From Calditrichota bacterium (lineage in GTDB: Bacteria > Zhuqueibacterota > Zhuqueibacteria > Zhuqueibacterales > Geothermadaptataceae): a stretch of 64,000 nt of DNA. Position 1 is the stretch's first letter, and each line of letters begins with the position of its first letter. The position numbers were made by a program, and so were the translations under genes. Under the pieces are notes generated by a model, which saw only the letters and a list, made by a program, of their open reading frames with translations, ran no database searches and was not told where the DNA came from. The stretch covers positions 680,336-744,335 of the forward strand of contig QQUE01000002.1 of the NCBI GenBank assembly GCA_008501765.1, in the 5' to 3' direction. Shown one piece after another: positions 37,511 through 47,866 of this stretch.

Positions 37511-38905
37511 CTATTTCCCAATACAGAATTTCGAGAAAATATTCGAAAGAATTTCATCTGTTGTTATATCGCCGGTCAACTCACTTAGATAATGGACAGC
37601 ATGACGAATATCAGATGAAATAAATTCCTGTGTTAATCCCTTTTGAAAATTTCTGTTTGCATTATTGATAGCGCCATGCGCGTTTGTAATAATATTTTTT
37701 TGCCGGTCATTCATAATGGCCCCAGCAAACTGTATAGCTTTTCTGGTAGAAATTTTAACTTTTTCAATCAAGACCGATTCTAACTTTCTAAAACCAATAC
37801 CTGTTAAACAAGATAGTGTTAAATATTCTACATCCTGCAAAAATTTTTGAATTTCAGCATCATTTGACATATCAAGAATATCAATTTTATTTACCAAAAT
37901 TATTACTTTTATTTGCTCGTTTTTAGAAAAAGTGACAAGTTGTTCACGCAGGTTCCAGTCATCTTTTGTAAGTTTTTGACTGCCGTCAATCATCATCAAA
38001 ATCAGTTCGGCATTTTGAGCGGCCGATGAACTTCTTTTAATTCCTTCGATTTCCACCGGATCCGTTGTGCGGTGAATCCCGGCTGTATCCGAAAAATTAA
38101 ATTTGTATCCAGCAATGTCAACTTGTTCAGTTAAAATATCTCTTGTTGTCCCGGCGATATCTGTGACGATTGCGCGCTCTTTTTTTAATATTAAATTTAA
38201 AAGACTTGATTTCCCAACATTTGGCTTACCTGTTATTACTACATCAAATCCGCCGCGAATTATATGAGATCGCTTGTACGACTGAGACAAAATATCAAGT
38301 GTTTTTTCCGTTCTATCTAATAACTCTGTCAATTGATCACGGCTGGCAAACTCGACATCTTCATCAGAAAAATCCAATTCGAGCTCGAGTAAACTCAATA
38401 ATTCTATGAGCAAATCACGCACTTTTTTTATGGAATCAGAAAATGCGCCTGAATATTGATTCTGTACAAGTGAAAGTTCGGATTGGGTTGCAGCCCGAAT
38501 TAAGGCATCCACAGATTCTGCTTGAACCAAATCTATTTTGCCATTTAAAAATGCGCGCTCGGTAAATTCACCTGGCCTGGCGAGTCGGGCTCCGTTTTCA
38601 ATAAGCGCCTGGATGATCAACTGTGGAATTAACTGACTTCCATGTGCGCATATTTCAATTAAATTTTCACCTGTGTATGAATTTGGAGCATGGTAAGATA
38701 TCACCACACATTCATCAATTAAATTATTATTTGTTCTTTGGTATAATTTTATTAATAACAGTGACTTATGTTTTAATTTTTTGGGTTGGACTGTACTAAT
38801 TTTAGAAAATAGTTGAAAACAATCTTTTCCAGATAAGCGAACAATAGCGATGGCCCCGATCCCGGGAGGTGTTGCCAGAGCAACGATTGAATCAGATGTA
38901 TTCAT
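37511..38905 (-). CDS. mnmE: tRNA modification GTPase MnmE
   Basis: 464 residues: N-terminal folate-binding domain (SIVALATPPGIGAIAIVRLSG), helical domain, inserted Ras-like G domain with GKPNVGKSSLLN, DTAGIH and NKID, and the C-terminal catalytic Cys in FCIGK. Partner of MnmG. Its start codon lies only three bases beyond the U-tract of the terminator that closes yidC, leaving no room for a promoter or Shine-Dalgarno sequence (see findings). Confidence 0.96.
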   Translation of the reverse strand: MNTSDSIVALATPPGIGAIAIVRLSGKDCFQLFSKISTVQPKKLKHKSLLLIKLYQRTNNNLIDECVVISYHAPNSYTGENLIEICAHGSQLIPQLIIQALIENGARLARPGEFTERAFLNGKIDLVQAESVDALIRAATQSELSLVQNQYSGAFSDSIKKVRDLLIELLSLLELELDFSDEDVEFASRDQLTELLDRTEKTLDILSQSYKRSHIIRGGFDVVITGKPNVGKSSLLNLILKKERAIVTDIAGTTRDILTEQVDIAGYKFNFSDTAGIHRTTDPVEIEGIKRSSSAAQNAELILMMIDGSQKLTKDDWNLREQLVTFSKNEQIKVIILVNKIDILDMSNDAEIQKFLQDVEYLTLSCLTGIGFRKLESVLIEKVKISTRKAIQFAGAIMNDRQKNIITNAHGAINNANRNFQKGLTQEFISSDIRHAVHYLSELTGDITTDEILSNIFSKFCIGK

Positions 38906-38912
38906 AATAAAA

Positions 38913-38936
38913 AAAACCCTGATAAATCAGGGTTTT
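38913..38936 (-). terminator. Strong intrinsic terminator after yidC, abutting mnmE
   Basis: Perfect 11-bp stem AAAACCCTGAT / ATCAGGGTTTT with a two-base centre, followed on the minus strand by eight consecutive T residues. It lies nine bases after the yidC stop codon. The symmetrical A/T tracts could also end plus-strand transcripts. Confidence 0.88.
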
Positions 38937-38944
38937 GACTTAGA

Positions 38945-40771
38945 TTATTTTTTCTTTTTTAATTCCGCCTGTTGGCGATAAAAGTCAAGCCTGCTTTTCG
39001 GTTTCTTTCCCTTTTTTCCATCTTTTTTATCAACCGTTTTTTTTGCTGTTGCTGGTGCAAATTTTTGTTGCAACATCGAGAAAAGATTAAATAACGTATA
39101 GTACAATGTTAAACCGGAGGGAAAAGAATTAAACATGAATGTAAATAAGAAAGGCATAAAATAAACCATTGCCTTTTGTTTGGGGTCTTTGATCGTTGCC
39201 TTTTGCTGAAAGAACATCGTCACCCCCATTAAAATCGGCAAAACATTAATACCATTACCGTACATTGGCAAAGTGAATGGCAAAGTATAGACCGTGTCCG
39301 GTGCAGATAAATCAGTTATCCACCCGATAAAATAGGCGCCACGTAATTCTATTGTGGTACGAAATATGATAAATAAAGCATACAGAACAGGCATTTGAAA
39401 TAACATCGGCATGCATCCGCCGAGCGGATTAACACCATGTTCTTTGTACAAAGCCATCATCTCCGAATTCATTTTTTGGGGATTGTCTTTGTGTTTTTCG
39501 CGCAACGCTGTCACTTCTGGCTGAATGACCTGCATTTCCTTCATAGATTGATAACTTTTTTTCGTCAAAGGATAGAGGACAACCTTAATGAGAATTGAAA
39601 ATAATATAATCACAAATCCATAGTTTGGGATCACTGTATGGAGTTTTTTAAGCGTCCACAAAACACCCTTCGAAATGGGTCGGATAACCTGCCAGCCAAA
39701 GTTCATCATTCTGTCGAGATCAACTTTATAAGATGTCAAAAGCGAATATTCAAGAGGCCCAATATAGACTAAAAATTCATCGCTATGATTACCGCTCATC
39801 ACCGGCATCATTATTTCATAACTATATGTTTTAAAGAAGGTTTCAGATGATGTGGGTATTGAATTTCCCTGAAGTTTAATCCCGGTTCCCTTGCGGCTTT
39901 CGGGAATAATTGCCGCTGTGAAATACTTATTGCGTACCGCTCCCCACCGAATAGTCCAGTCGTCATTAAATTCATTGAGAGTCTCGTCATCCGAGATATC
40001 TCTTTCAATTTCATCGTCTGCGGTCAAAGCCCAGACGGTGGTATACTGCATATCTTCATATAAAATTTTTTCAGGAGATGCTATACCACCCGTCCATTTC
40101 ATACCATATTTATACCCATCGATGTAATCTGTCAGGTTAACAAATTTTACTTTTACTTTAAAGCTATAATCGGATTTTGAAAAAACGAAAATTTGGTCAA
40201 TATATTTACCTTCATCTAAAAAATATCGAAATGGCAATTCAAGCGGACCCTGCTTTTTATCGAAATAATTATTTTCATTCAGGCCCATAAAAGTAAAGTT
40301 CTTGTTTGCGAGGTGCAACGTATCTTCTTTGAGTGGAATATTTAAAGTTACATTTCCTGTCTGGCCATGGATCAAATTTACATTGCCTGCGGATTCTTCG
40401 TTTTGGCTCAAATAATTTTTAAGTTCAAAATACGTGACACTTGGACCTATGGTCGAAATTTTTACAACTACAAGATCATTTTCAATCGTAATCGTTTTTT
40501 CTTCGCTGGAATTTAACGCGCTCGTGATTGTTGGATTTTCAACAACAGGGATTGACTGCTGGATATTTGAGACAGACTCTTTTTGTACATTCGGTGATTG
40601 TTTTTGCACAATTGGCTTTTCGTCTGGCATTTGACCTGCTTGCTCGGTTGTTGTTTCCGTGGTTTGATAATTATCACCGAGAACGAATTCCTTATAAAAA
40701 TCGGAATACGTCAGGAGAATAATAAAACCTATCAATATTAAGCCAATAATTGTGCTTTTATCTTTATCCAT
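38945..40771 (-). CDS. yidC: Membrane protein insertase YidC
   Basis: 608 residues with an N-terminal transmembrane helix (about 6-25), a low-complexity linker, a large periplasmic beta domain typical of Gram-negative YidC (about 95-360), and the conserved five-helix insertase core (about 380-575), including YGFVIILFSILIKVVLYPLT and GGCMPMLFQMPVLYALF. The basic C-terminal tail (KKDGKKGKKPKSR) could contact ribosomes. It inserts and folds inner-membrane proteins alone or with SecYEG. The yidD gene usual between rnpA and yidC is missing; the 116-bp gap carries only a 32-codon open stretch without a start. Confidence 0.95.
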   Translation of the reverse strand: MDKDKSTIIGLILIGFIILLTYSDFYKEFVLGDNYQTTETTTEQAGQMPDEKPIVQKQSPNVQKESVSNIQQSIPVVENPTITSALNSSEEKTITIENDLVVVKISTIGPSVTYFELKNYLSQNEESAGNVNLIHGQTGNVTLNIPLKEDTLHLANKNFTFMGLNENNYFDKKQGPLELPFRYFLDEGKYIDQIFVFSKSDYSFKVKVKFVNLTDYIDGYKYGMKWTGGIASPEKILYEDMQYTTVWALTADDEIERDISDDETLNEFNDDWTIRWGAVRNKYFTAAIIPESRKGTGIKLQGNSIPTSSETFFKTYSYEIMMPVMSGNHSDEFLVYIGPLEYSLLTSYKVDLDRMMNFGWQVIRPISKGVLWTLKKLHTVIPNYGFVIILFSILIKVVLYPLTKKSYQSMKEMQVIQPEVTALREKHKDNPQKMNSEMMALYKEHGVNPLGGCMPMLFQMPVLYALFIIFRTTIELRGAYFIGWITDLSAPDTVYTLPFTLPMYGNGINVLPILMGVTMFFQQKATIKDPKQKAMVYFMPFLFTFMFNSFPSGLTLYYTLFNLFSMLQQKFAPATAKKTVDKKDGKKGKKPKSRLDFYRQQAELKKKK

Positions 40772-40887
40772 TGATAACCTAATAAAATTTAGAGATTTAG
40801 TTTATATTTTTTTAAAAGCTGAGCACATGCAGTTTGAATTGCGGGAAATTGAGGAGGAAAGGTGGGGATTTCTAAATAATATCTATT

Positions 40888-41229
40888 TCATCGAAAAGCG
40901 GAAAATACCATTTCTGTAAATTCATTTTCGAGACGCGTAAATTTCTGCTTTTTTATTTGTTTTTTCGCAATTAAAGCAATAGACAAATTTCGAGGAATGG
41001 ATGTTTTATTTTTCCTGAACAATTCTCGCAACAAACGCTTCGCCTCATTTTTTTTAACATGTGTTTTAAAATGTTTTGATGCGGCGAATAAAACTGTTAA
41101 TTTAGGCTGATCGGGTAAATACAGAAGATCAAAGGACTGCGAAATTAAGCGATGCCCATTAATAAATAAATTGGAAATATTACTTTGGTTCTTAGCTATC
41201 AAATTTTTTGGCAGCCCATTTTTCTTCAT
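40888..41229 (-). CDS. rnpA: Ribonuclease P protein component
   Basis: 113 residues, basic. The late EAKRLLRELFRKNK helix corresponds to the RNR motif region (classically R-N-x-x-K-R) that binds RNase P RNA, and the order of strands fits the family. It assists the catalytic RNA in 5' maturation of tRNAs. It starts four bases after rpmH, and both are read from the promoter at 41428-41456. Confidence 0.88.
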   Translation of the reverse strand: MKKNGLPKNLIAKNQSNISNLFINGHRLISQSFDLLYLPDQPKLTVLFAASKHFKTHVKKNEAKRLLRELFRKNKTSIPRNLSIALIAKKQIKKQKFTRLENEFTEMVFSAFR

Positions 41230-41233
41230 TTTA

Positions 41234-41380
41234 TTATAAGGAATCGCTCACTGTCAGTCGTTTACGCCCCTTCGCTCTCCTGCGTTTTAGAATCAAACGC
41301 CCAGCTTTTGTGCTCATTCTTGCCCGAAAACCGTGTTTGTTCGCACGTTTTCTGTTATGTGGCTGAAAAGTTCGTTTCAT
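41234..41380 (-). CDS. rpmH: 50S ribosomal protein L34
   Basis: Translation of this short frame gives a 48-residue highly basic protein starting [21 protein letters not shown], the unmistakable L34 signature, with [19 protein letters not shown] at the end. It has a good GGAG ribosome binding site before the ATG at 41380. It is first gene of the rpmH-rnpA-yidC transcript and borders the dnaA upstream region. Confidence 0.96.
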   Translation of the reverse strand: MKRTFQPHNRKRANKHGFRARMSTKAGRLILKRRRAKGRKRLTVSDSL

Positions 41381-41427
41381 TTAAAAACTCCATTACATTT
41401 AAAATATAGATTCAAAACAAGTCTGTC

Positions 41428-41456
41428 ATTTTAAAGATATGCTACATAAAAGTCAA
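41428..41456 (-). promoter_or_regulatory. Promoter of rpmH-rnpA-yidC
   Basis: Minus-strand TTGACT (41456-41451) and TAAAAT (41433-41428) are separated by exactly 17 bases, with about 48 bp of leader before the rpmH start. Each hexamer matches the sigma-70 consensus at five of six positions. Confidence 0.75.
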
Positions 41457-41669
41457 GCCAAATATAAATCTTGATCTAATTTTTAAAGAATCATTTCTAT
41501 GAAAACACCCGAATTGAGAGAAATATTCTTTGATAGTAAAAGTAACATTGTTAAATTAGCCTTTTCTAATTTGTGAAAATCAAAACAGCGACATGCTTTC
41601 GCCGCGATTTGAGAATGTTTTTTGAAGAAGGGAAGAGTTACTAATTTGAAAAAAGGTGACGGTCCTTTA

Positions 41670-43064
41670 ATGCAGGATGCCGCAAAGGAAGTTTGGAATA
41701 ACTGTTTAGAAATTATTCGACTAAAATTTAACGAACAAAGCTTTCATACCTGGATACAGCCAATCAAACCAATTGAATTACACGGAGCAACGTTGACAAT
41801 TCAGGTACCGAGCGAATTCGTAAAAAAATGGATACAGGATAATTATAATAAAATTCTCATTAATGCGTTGCGAAGTATTCTGGGCACATCTGCAACATAC
41901 AAGTATGAAATCGCCCCATCAGAAGAGTTCGATATTCTGGAAATACCTCCAGTCGCTGAGCTGCCGAAAATTCAGGTGCAAGGCAAAAGCAATCAAAATG
42001 ATTTAAACCAAGTTCAGGATTCTGATGAAGATCAGCATCCAATTAATGAGCGCTATACTTTCTCCAATTTTGTTGAAGGAAGCAGCAATCAGTTTGCAAA
42101 AGCTGCTGCTTTGGCGGTAGCTGAAGCTCCAGGTAAAACTTCCTTTAATCCATTAGTAATCTATGGCGGTGTGGGACTTGGGAAAACTCACCTGATACAG
42201 GCGATTGGCAACTTTTCTCTTGAGAGTGGCATCGCTAAAAAAGTCATGTATGTTTCCAGTGAAAAATTTACCATAAATTTCATCAATTCAATTCAAAAAA
42301 ACAAAACGACTGAATTTAGTAAACTATACAGAAATGCCGATTTACTATTGGTTGACGATATTCAATTTTTCAGTAACAAAGAGCGAACACAGGAAGAATT
42401 TTTTCATACCTTCAACACGCTGCACCAAAATGGAAAGCAAATTGTACTCTCCTCAGATCGGCCACCAAAAGACATCACGGGAATTGAAGAACGGTTATTA
42501 TCGCGATTTCAATGGGGGTTGGTTACCGACATTCAACCACCCGATTTAGAGACGAGAATTGCAATTCTACAAAAAAAAGCAGAGCAAAGTGGTGCGGAAC
42601 TGGATAATGATGTTGTTCAATTAATCGCTTACAATGTGACCTCAAATATCCGTGAACTTGAGGGGGCACTTGTCAAACTTCTCGCGCACGCTTCGTTGCG
42701 AGGAAGAGACATTAATATTCTTCTTGCGAAAGAAGTTTTAAAAGATGTCATCTCCCAAAAACAAAAACATATTACGATAGAAGATATTCAAAAAATTGTA
42801 TCTGAATATTATCATATTCCTGAGGATTTTCTACGTGCCAAAACCAGAAAAAAGGAAGTTGCTCTTGCACGACAAGTTGCGATGCACATGAGTAAACAAC
42901 ATACAAAACATTCACTAAAAACCATTGGCTTGCATTTTGGCGGCAGAGACCACAGCACCGTAATTCACGCTATTAATTCAATCGGAGATAACTTAAAATC
43001 AGATAAGGTTTTACGAGACGATCTTGAAGAGATAAGCAAAAAAATCAATTTATCTTCAATTTAG
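41670..43064 (+). CDS. dnaA: Chromosomal replication initiator DnaA
   Basis: 464 residues from ATG 41670. Domain I reads AAKEVWNNCLEIIRLKFNEQSFHTW; an Asp/Gln-rich domain II linker follows; domain III has Walker A GGVGLGKTHLIQAIGNF and Walker B LLVDDIQFF; domain IV ends in the box-binding signature GGRDHSTVIHAI. In-frame TTG codons at 41622 and 41646 lie upstream; the latter has GGGAAGAG before it and is a possible start, giving 472 residues. DnaA opens oriC, located immediately downstream. The 289 bp between rpmH and dnaA contain the rpmH promoter but no DnaA-box cluster. Confidence 0.96.
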   Translation: MQDAAKEVWNNCLEIIRLKFNEQSFHTWIQPIKPIELHGATLTIQVPSEFVKKWIQDNYNKILINALRSILGTSATYKYEIAPSEEFDILEIPPVAELPKIQVQGKSNQNDLNQVQDSDEDQHPINERYTFSNFVEGSSNQFAKAAALAVAEAPGKTSFNPLVIYGGVGLGKTHLIQAIGNFSLESGIAKKVMYVSSEKFTINFINSIQKNKTTEFSKLYRNADLLLVDDIQFFSNKERTQEEFFHTFNTLHQNGKQIVLSSDRPPKDITGIEERLLSRFQWGLVTDIQPPDLETRIAILQKKAEQSGAELDNDVVQLIAYNVTSNIRELEGALVKLLAHASLRGRDINILLAKEVLKDVISQKQKHITIEDIQKIVSEYYHIPEDFLRAKTRKKEVALARQVAMHMSKQHTKHSLKTIGLHFGGRDHSTVIHAINSIGDNLKSDKVLRDDLEEISKKINLSSI

Positions 43065-43355
43065 TTATCAACACCGGAAATCTTGATAAGCGTTGAGAAC
43101 ATGTTTAAAAGAGTAGATTTATCAAGATTCATGACATACGTCTACAAATTGAATTTTAAATATTAGCAGTAATACACATTTCCCCAACAAATTTTACTTA
43201 AATGTTCTTGAATTGTTATCAAATCCAAGAGTATAGAATACCAATATTTTTAATAAATTATCAAGACGAAAAAAGAAGTTATTAACAAATAAACATAGCC
43301 TACTACTACAAATATTTCTTTTCTATATCTAAACTTTTTATTATAATTAGGGATT
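43065..43355 (+). other. oriC: Predicted replication origin oriC
   Basis: Between dnaA and dnaN. DnaA-box-like 9-mers: TTATCAACA (43065-43073), TTATCAAGA (minus strand at 43081-43089, plus strand at 43119-43127 and 43258-43266), TTATCAAAT (43216-43224) and TTATTAACA (43279-43287). Thirteen bases after the last box is TACTACTAC (43301-43309), i.e. three TAG trinucleotides on the other strand, matching the DnaA-trio element. An almost purely A/T stretch (43310-43348) follows and would be the unwinding element. None of the boxes is the canonical TTATCCACA, but the repeated TTATCAAGA suggests a lineage-specific preference. Confidence 0.82.
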
Positions 43356-43373
43356 GACCATTTGGAGGATCCT

Positions 43374-44495
43374 ATGAAATTTTCGGTAAACAAAGCCGAT
43401 TTTTTTCAAAGCTTGCAGAAAGTAATTGGCGTAATTCCACAAAAGACAACCATTCCAATTCTGAGCAATGTATTGCTGAAATTAGAAGATAATACTTTAT
43501 CAATTTCAGGAACAGACCTGGAAATTTCGATTACGACAAAGTGCAATGTATTTGACACGGAAGATGGTGGTATCACGGTATTGGGAAAACGCTTTTTTGA
43601 TATAGTCCGTGAATTGCCGGATGTCCCGATTACAGTGAGTTCTGATGAAAATAGCGTATTGACTCTTTCTACGGACAAAGGAATTTACAAATTGGTTGGG
43701 GAAGTCGAAGATGAATATCCCCAAATCGGAGTCGAGGAAGCTGACAGTACATTCTCTATTTCTTTAGAGAAATTTTCGCGCATGGTCGAAAAGACAAGTT
43801 TTGCGGTAAGTAACGATGAACTACGCACCACACTGATGGGTGTTCTCATGCAATTAACGCCAACTGAGCTGAGAATGGCGGCCACAGATGGGCATCGTTT
43901 GGCGAAAATTTGTGATTTATCTTATAAAGGCGGAGATGATTCGACCTCGGTGATTCTGCCGACAAAAGCATTACAATTGGTTACTAAAAATATTGATGAC
44001 TCCGATAATCTTGAAATCGGTGTTGGTGAAAACCATGTCACGTTCTCTTCGGGTGATACAAAAATATTTAGTAAAGTTATCGAAGGTCAATTTCCAAACT
44101 ATGATCGTGTAATACCAATCGATAATGATTTAAAAATGTTTGTAAATAGAGAATTATTGATGTCCACCGTGAGACGGATTTCTATTTTTTCAAGTGTTTA
44201 TACACATCAGATTAAATTCTCGATCAACCCATCTTCTTTAGTTATCCAGGCGGAAGATGCCGAAGTTGGCGGTGAGGCGCAAGAGTCAATTCCTGTAGAA
44301 TATAGTGGCGAACCGGTGCAAATCGGGTATAATGGAACCTATGTGCATGATATTTTGCGTCATCTTGATTGTGATGATGTTGTTTTTCACTTGAAAGATG
44401 CGGGCAGCGCGGCGATAATCCGCCCTGCCGAGCAACAAGAAGATGAAGATTTAATGATGCTGATTATGCCAATTCGTATAAGTGATTCTGTGTGA
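43374..44495 (+). CDS. dnaN: DNA polymerase III beta sliding clamp
   Basis: 373 residues from the ATG at 43374, which has GGAGG at ideal spacing; the TTG four codons earlier contains that site and is not the start. Three clamp domains are recognisable: MKFSVNKADFFQSLQKVIGVIPQKTTIPILSN, MAATDGHRLA, and the terminal LMMLIMPIRI. The ring tethers polymerase III to DNA. It starts just after oriC and is four bases upstream of recF. Confidence 0.96.
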   Translation: MKFSVNKADFFQSLQKVIGVIPQKTTIPILSNVLLKLEDNTLSISGTDLEISITTKCNVFDTEDGGITVLGKRFFDIVRELPDVPITVSSDENSVLTLSTDKGIYKLVGEVEDEYPQIGVEEADSTFSISLEKFSRMVEKTSFAVSNDELRTTLMGVLMQLTPTELRMAATDGHRLAKICDLSYKGGDDSTSVILPTKALQLVTKNIDDSDNLEIGVGENHVTFSSGDTKIFSKVIEGQFPNYDRVIPIDNDLKMFVNRELLMSTVRRISIFSSVYTHQIKFSINPSSLVIQAEDAEVGGEAQESIPVEYSGEPVQIGYNGTYVHDILRHLDCDDVVFHLKDAGSAAIIRPAEQQEDEDLMMLIMPIRISDSV

Positions 44496-44499
44496 ATGA

Positions 44500-45597
44500 A
44501 TGGTTCTCCACAAATTATCGCTCAGCAACTTTCGCAATTATGAATCACTATCTGTACAATTTAGTCCTGGCATCAATCATATAATTGGCGAAAACGGCCA
44601 GGGAAAAACCAATCTTCTTGAAAGCATTTATTGCCTTGGTCTCGCAAAAAGTTTTCGCTCTAATTCTGATGCGGATCTGATAAAAAATGAAAATACCGAG
44701 TTTCAAATCTTTGGTGAATTCTATTCTGAAAATAAAGTAAAACATAAAATAGGCATCGTCGCAACAAAGGTACGTAAAGCAATAAATATTAATCGAAAAC
44801 GCGTTCAAAAACATTCTCAGCTTATCGGAAAAATTCCCGTAGTTTTATTTAGCCCAGAAGATCATAAAATTACCTCTGGACCTCCTGCTGAACGGCGAAA
44901 ATGGCTCGATATTATCTTGAGTCAATCAGATCAGCACTATTTAAAAAATCTTCAGACATTTAAGCGAGCATTAAAACAGAAGAATAATCTTCTCGATCGT
45001 ATTGCTCGTAAAGAAGAAAATCCGGAACAGTTGAATTATTGGAATTCTATTTTTGTTGATGTTGCGGAAAAGATTATCGCGAAAAGAATGGCATTGATCG
45101 AAAATATTCAAGACGATCTGGCAAAATATTATAAATCTATTTCATCGTCAAAATCCACAATAGATTTAGGATACCATTCTTCAACCGGTTTAAGTAAAAT
45201 AACCAGAGAAACCTTTGAAAAATATATTTCTGATGCCGCCGATAAAGAAATCAGCGCCAAAACAGCTTTATTTGGCCCGCACCGAGATGACTTAGTTGTT
45301 TTTCTCAATAAAAAAGATGTCCGAAAACATGCTTCGCGTGGTGAACATAAAAGTATTTTACTTGCATTAAAAATTGTCGAATACAATTTTTTGCACACGA
45401 GGACAGCTACAAAGCCTATTTTGCTCCTGGATGATATTTATTCTGAACTTGATTTCGGACGACAAAAAAAAATAATCACCCATTTATCTCAATTAGGCCA
45501 AACATTTATTACAACTACATTTCATCCAAAAATTTCATCATCTGATGATGATCAGGCATTTCTGATAACCAACGGCAGCGTCGAAGAATACAACTAA
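44500..45597 (+). CDS. recF: DNA replication and repair protein RecF
   Basis: 365 residues. Walker A GENGQGKTNLLESIYCLGLAKSFR, ABC-type signature SRGEHKSILLALKI and Walker B PILLLDDIYSELD are intact. RecF loads RecA at gaps with RecO and RecR. It starts four bases after the dnaN stop and is followed seven bases later by the DciA-like gene. Confidence 0.95.
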   Translation: MVLHKLSLSNFRNYESLSVQFSPGINHIIGENGQGKTNLLESIYCLGLAKSFRSNSDADLIKNENTEFQIFGEFYSENKVKHKIGIVATKVRKAININRKRVQKHSQLIGKIPVVLFSPEDHKITSGPPAERRKWLDIILSQSDQHYLKNLQTFKRALKQKNNLLDRIARKEENPEQLNYWNSIFVDVAEKIIAKRMALIENIQDDLAKYYKSISSSKSTIDLGYHSSTGLSKITRETFEKYISDAADKEISAKTALFGPHRDDLVVFLNKKDVRKHASRGEHKSILLALKIVEYNFLHTRTATKPILLLDDIYSELDFGRQKKIITHLSQLGQTFITTTFHPKISSSDDDQAFLITNGSVEEYN

Positions 45598-45604
45598 AAT
45601 TAAG

Positions 45605-45880
45605 ATGAATACGCTATCCACTATTTTAGATAAAATATTTTCAGATCCTGAATTGCGATCACATTATGTGGAAGCACGGATTTTAACATTGTATCCACAA
45701 ACTGTGGGTGAAAAGATAGCGTCAATTTCATATCCAAAATCCTTTTCTCAGGGGATACTCGTTGTAAAAGTCTCTTCTGCTCCATGGCGAAATGAGTTAA
45801 ATTTGATGACATTACAAATCAGAGATGCACTCAACACAGAGTTGGGTGAATATTTAATTAAGAAAATTATCTTCCGCTGA
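45605..45880 (+). CDS. DUF721/DciA-like protein (putative helicase loader)
   Basis: 91 residues covering only the KH-like DUF721 core: a helix (LYPQTVGEKIASISYPKSF) and the strand-rich GILVVKVSSAPWRNELNLM block typical of the family. DciA proteins help load DnaB on DNA that lacks DnaC/DnaI. The position between recF and gyrB matches that seen in other lineages. The disordered tail present in many DciA proteins is missing, so this is a minimal version. Confidence 0.82.
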   Translation: MNTLSTILDKIFSDPELRSHYVEARILTLYPQTVGEKIASISYPKSFSQGILVVKVSSAPWRNELNLMTLQIRDALNTELGEYLIKKIIFR

Positions 45881-45905
45881 AAAATAAATGTGGAATTTGT
45901 ATTAA

Positions 45906-47828
<1,923 letters not shown>

Positions 47829-47866
47829 TAGTGGATAATTTTCTACGATTTTACTTGAGATAATTT

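Noticed and set aside
41381-41669. oriC between rpmH and dnaA
   Set aside because: No cluster of DnaA-box-like 9-mers there; the cluster and DnaA-trio are on the other side of dnaA.
41622-41669. TTG start of dnaA at 41622
   Set aside because: The SD-like GGGAAGAG lies inside this extension, and the extra residues precede the conserved domain I start; ATG 41670 (or TTG 41646) is better.
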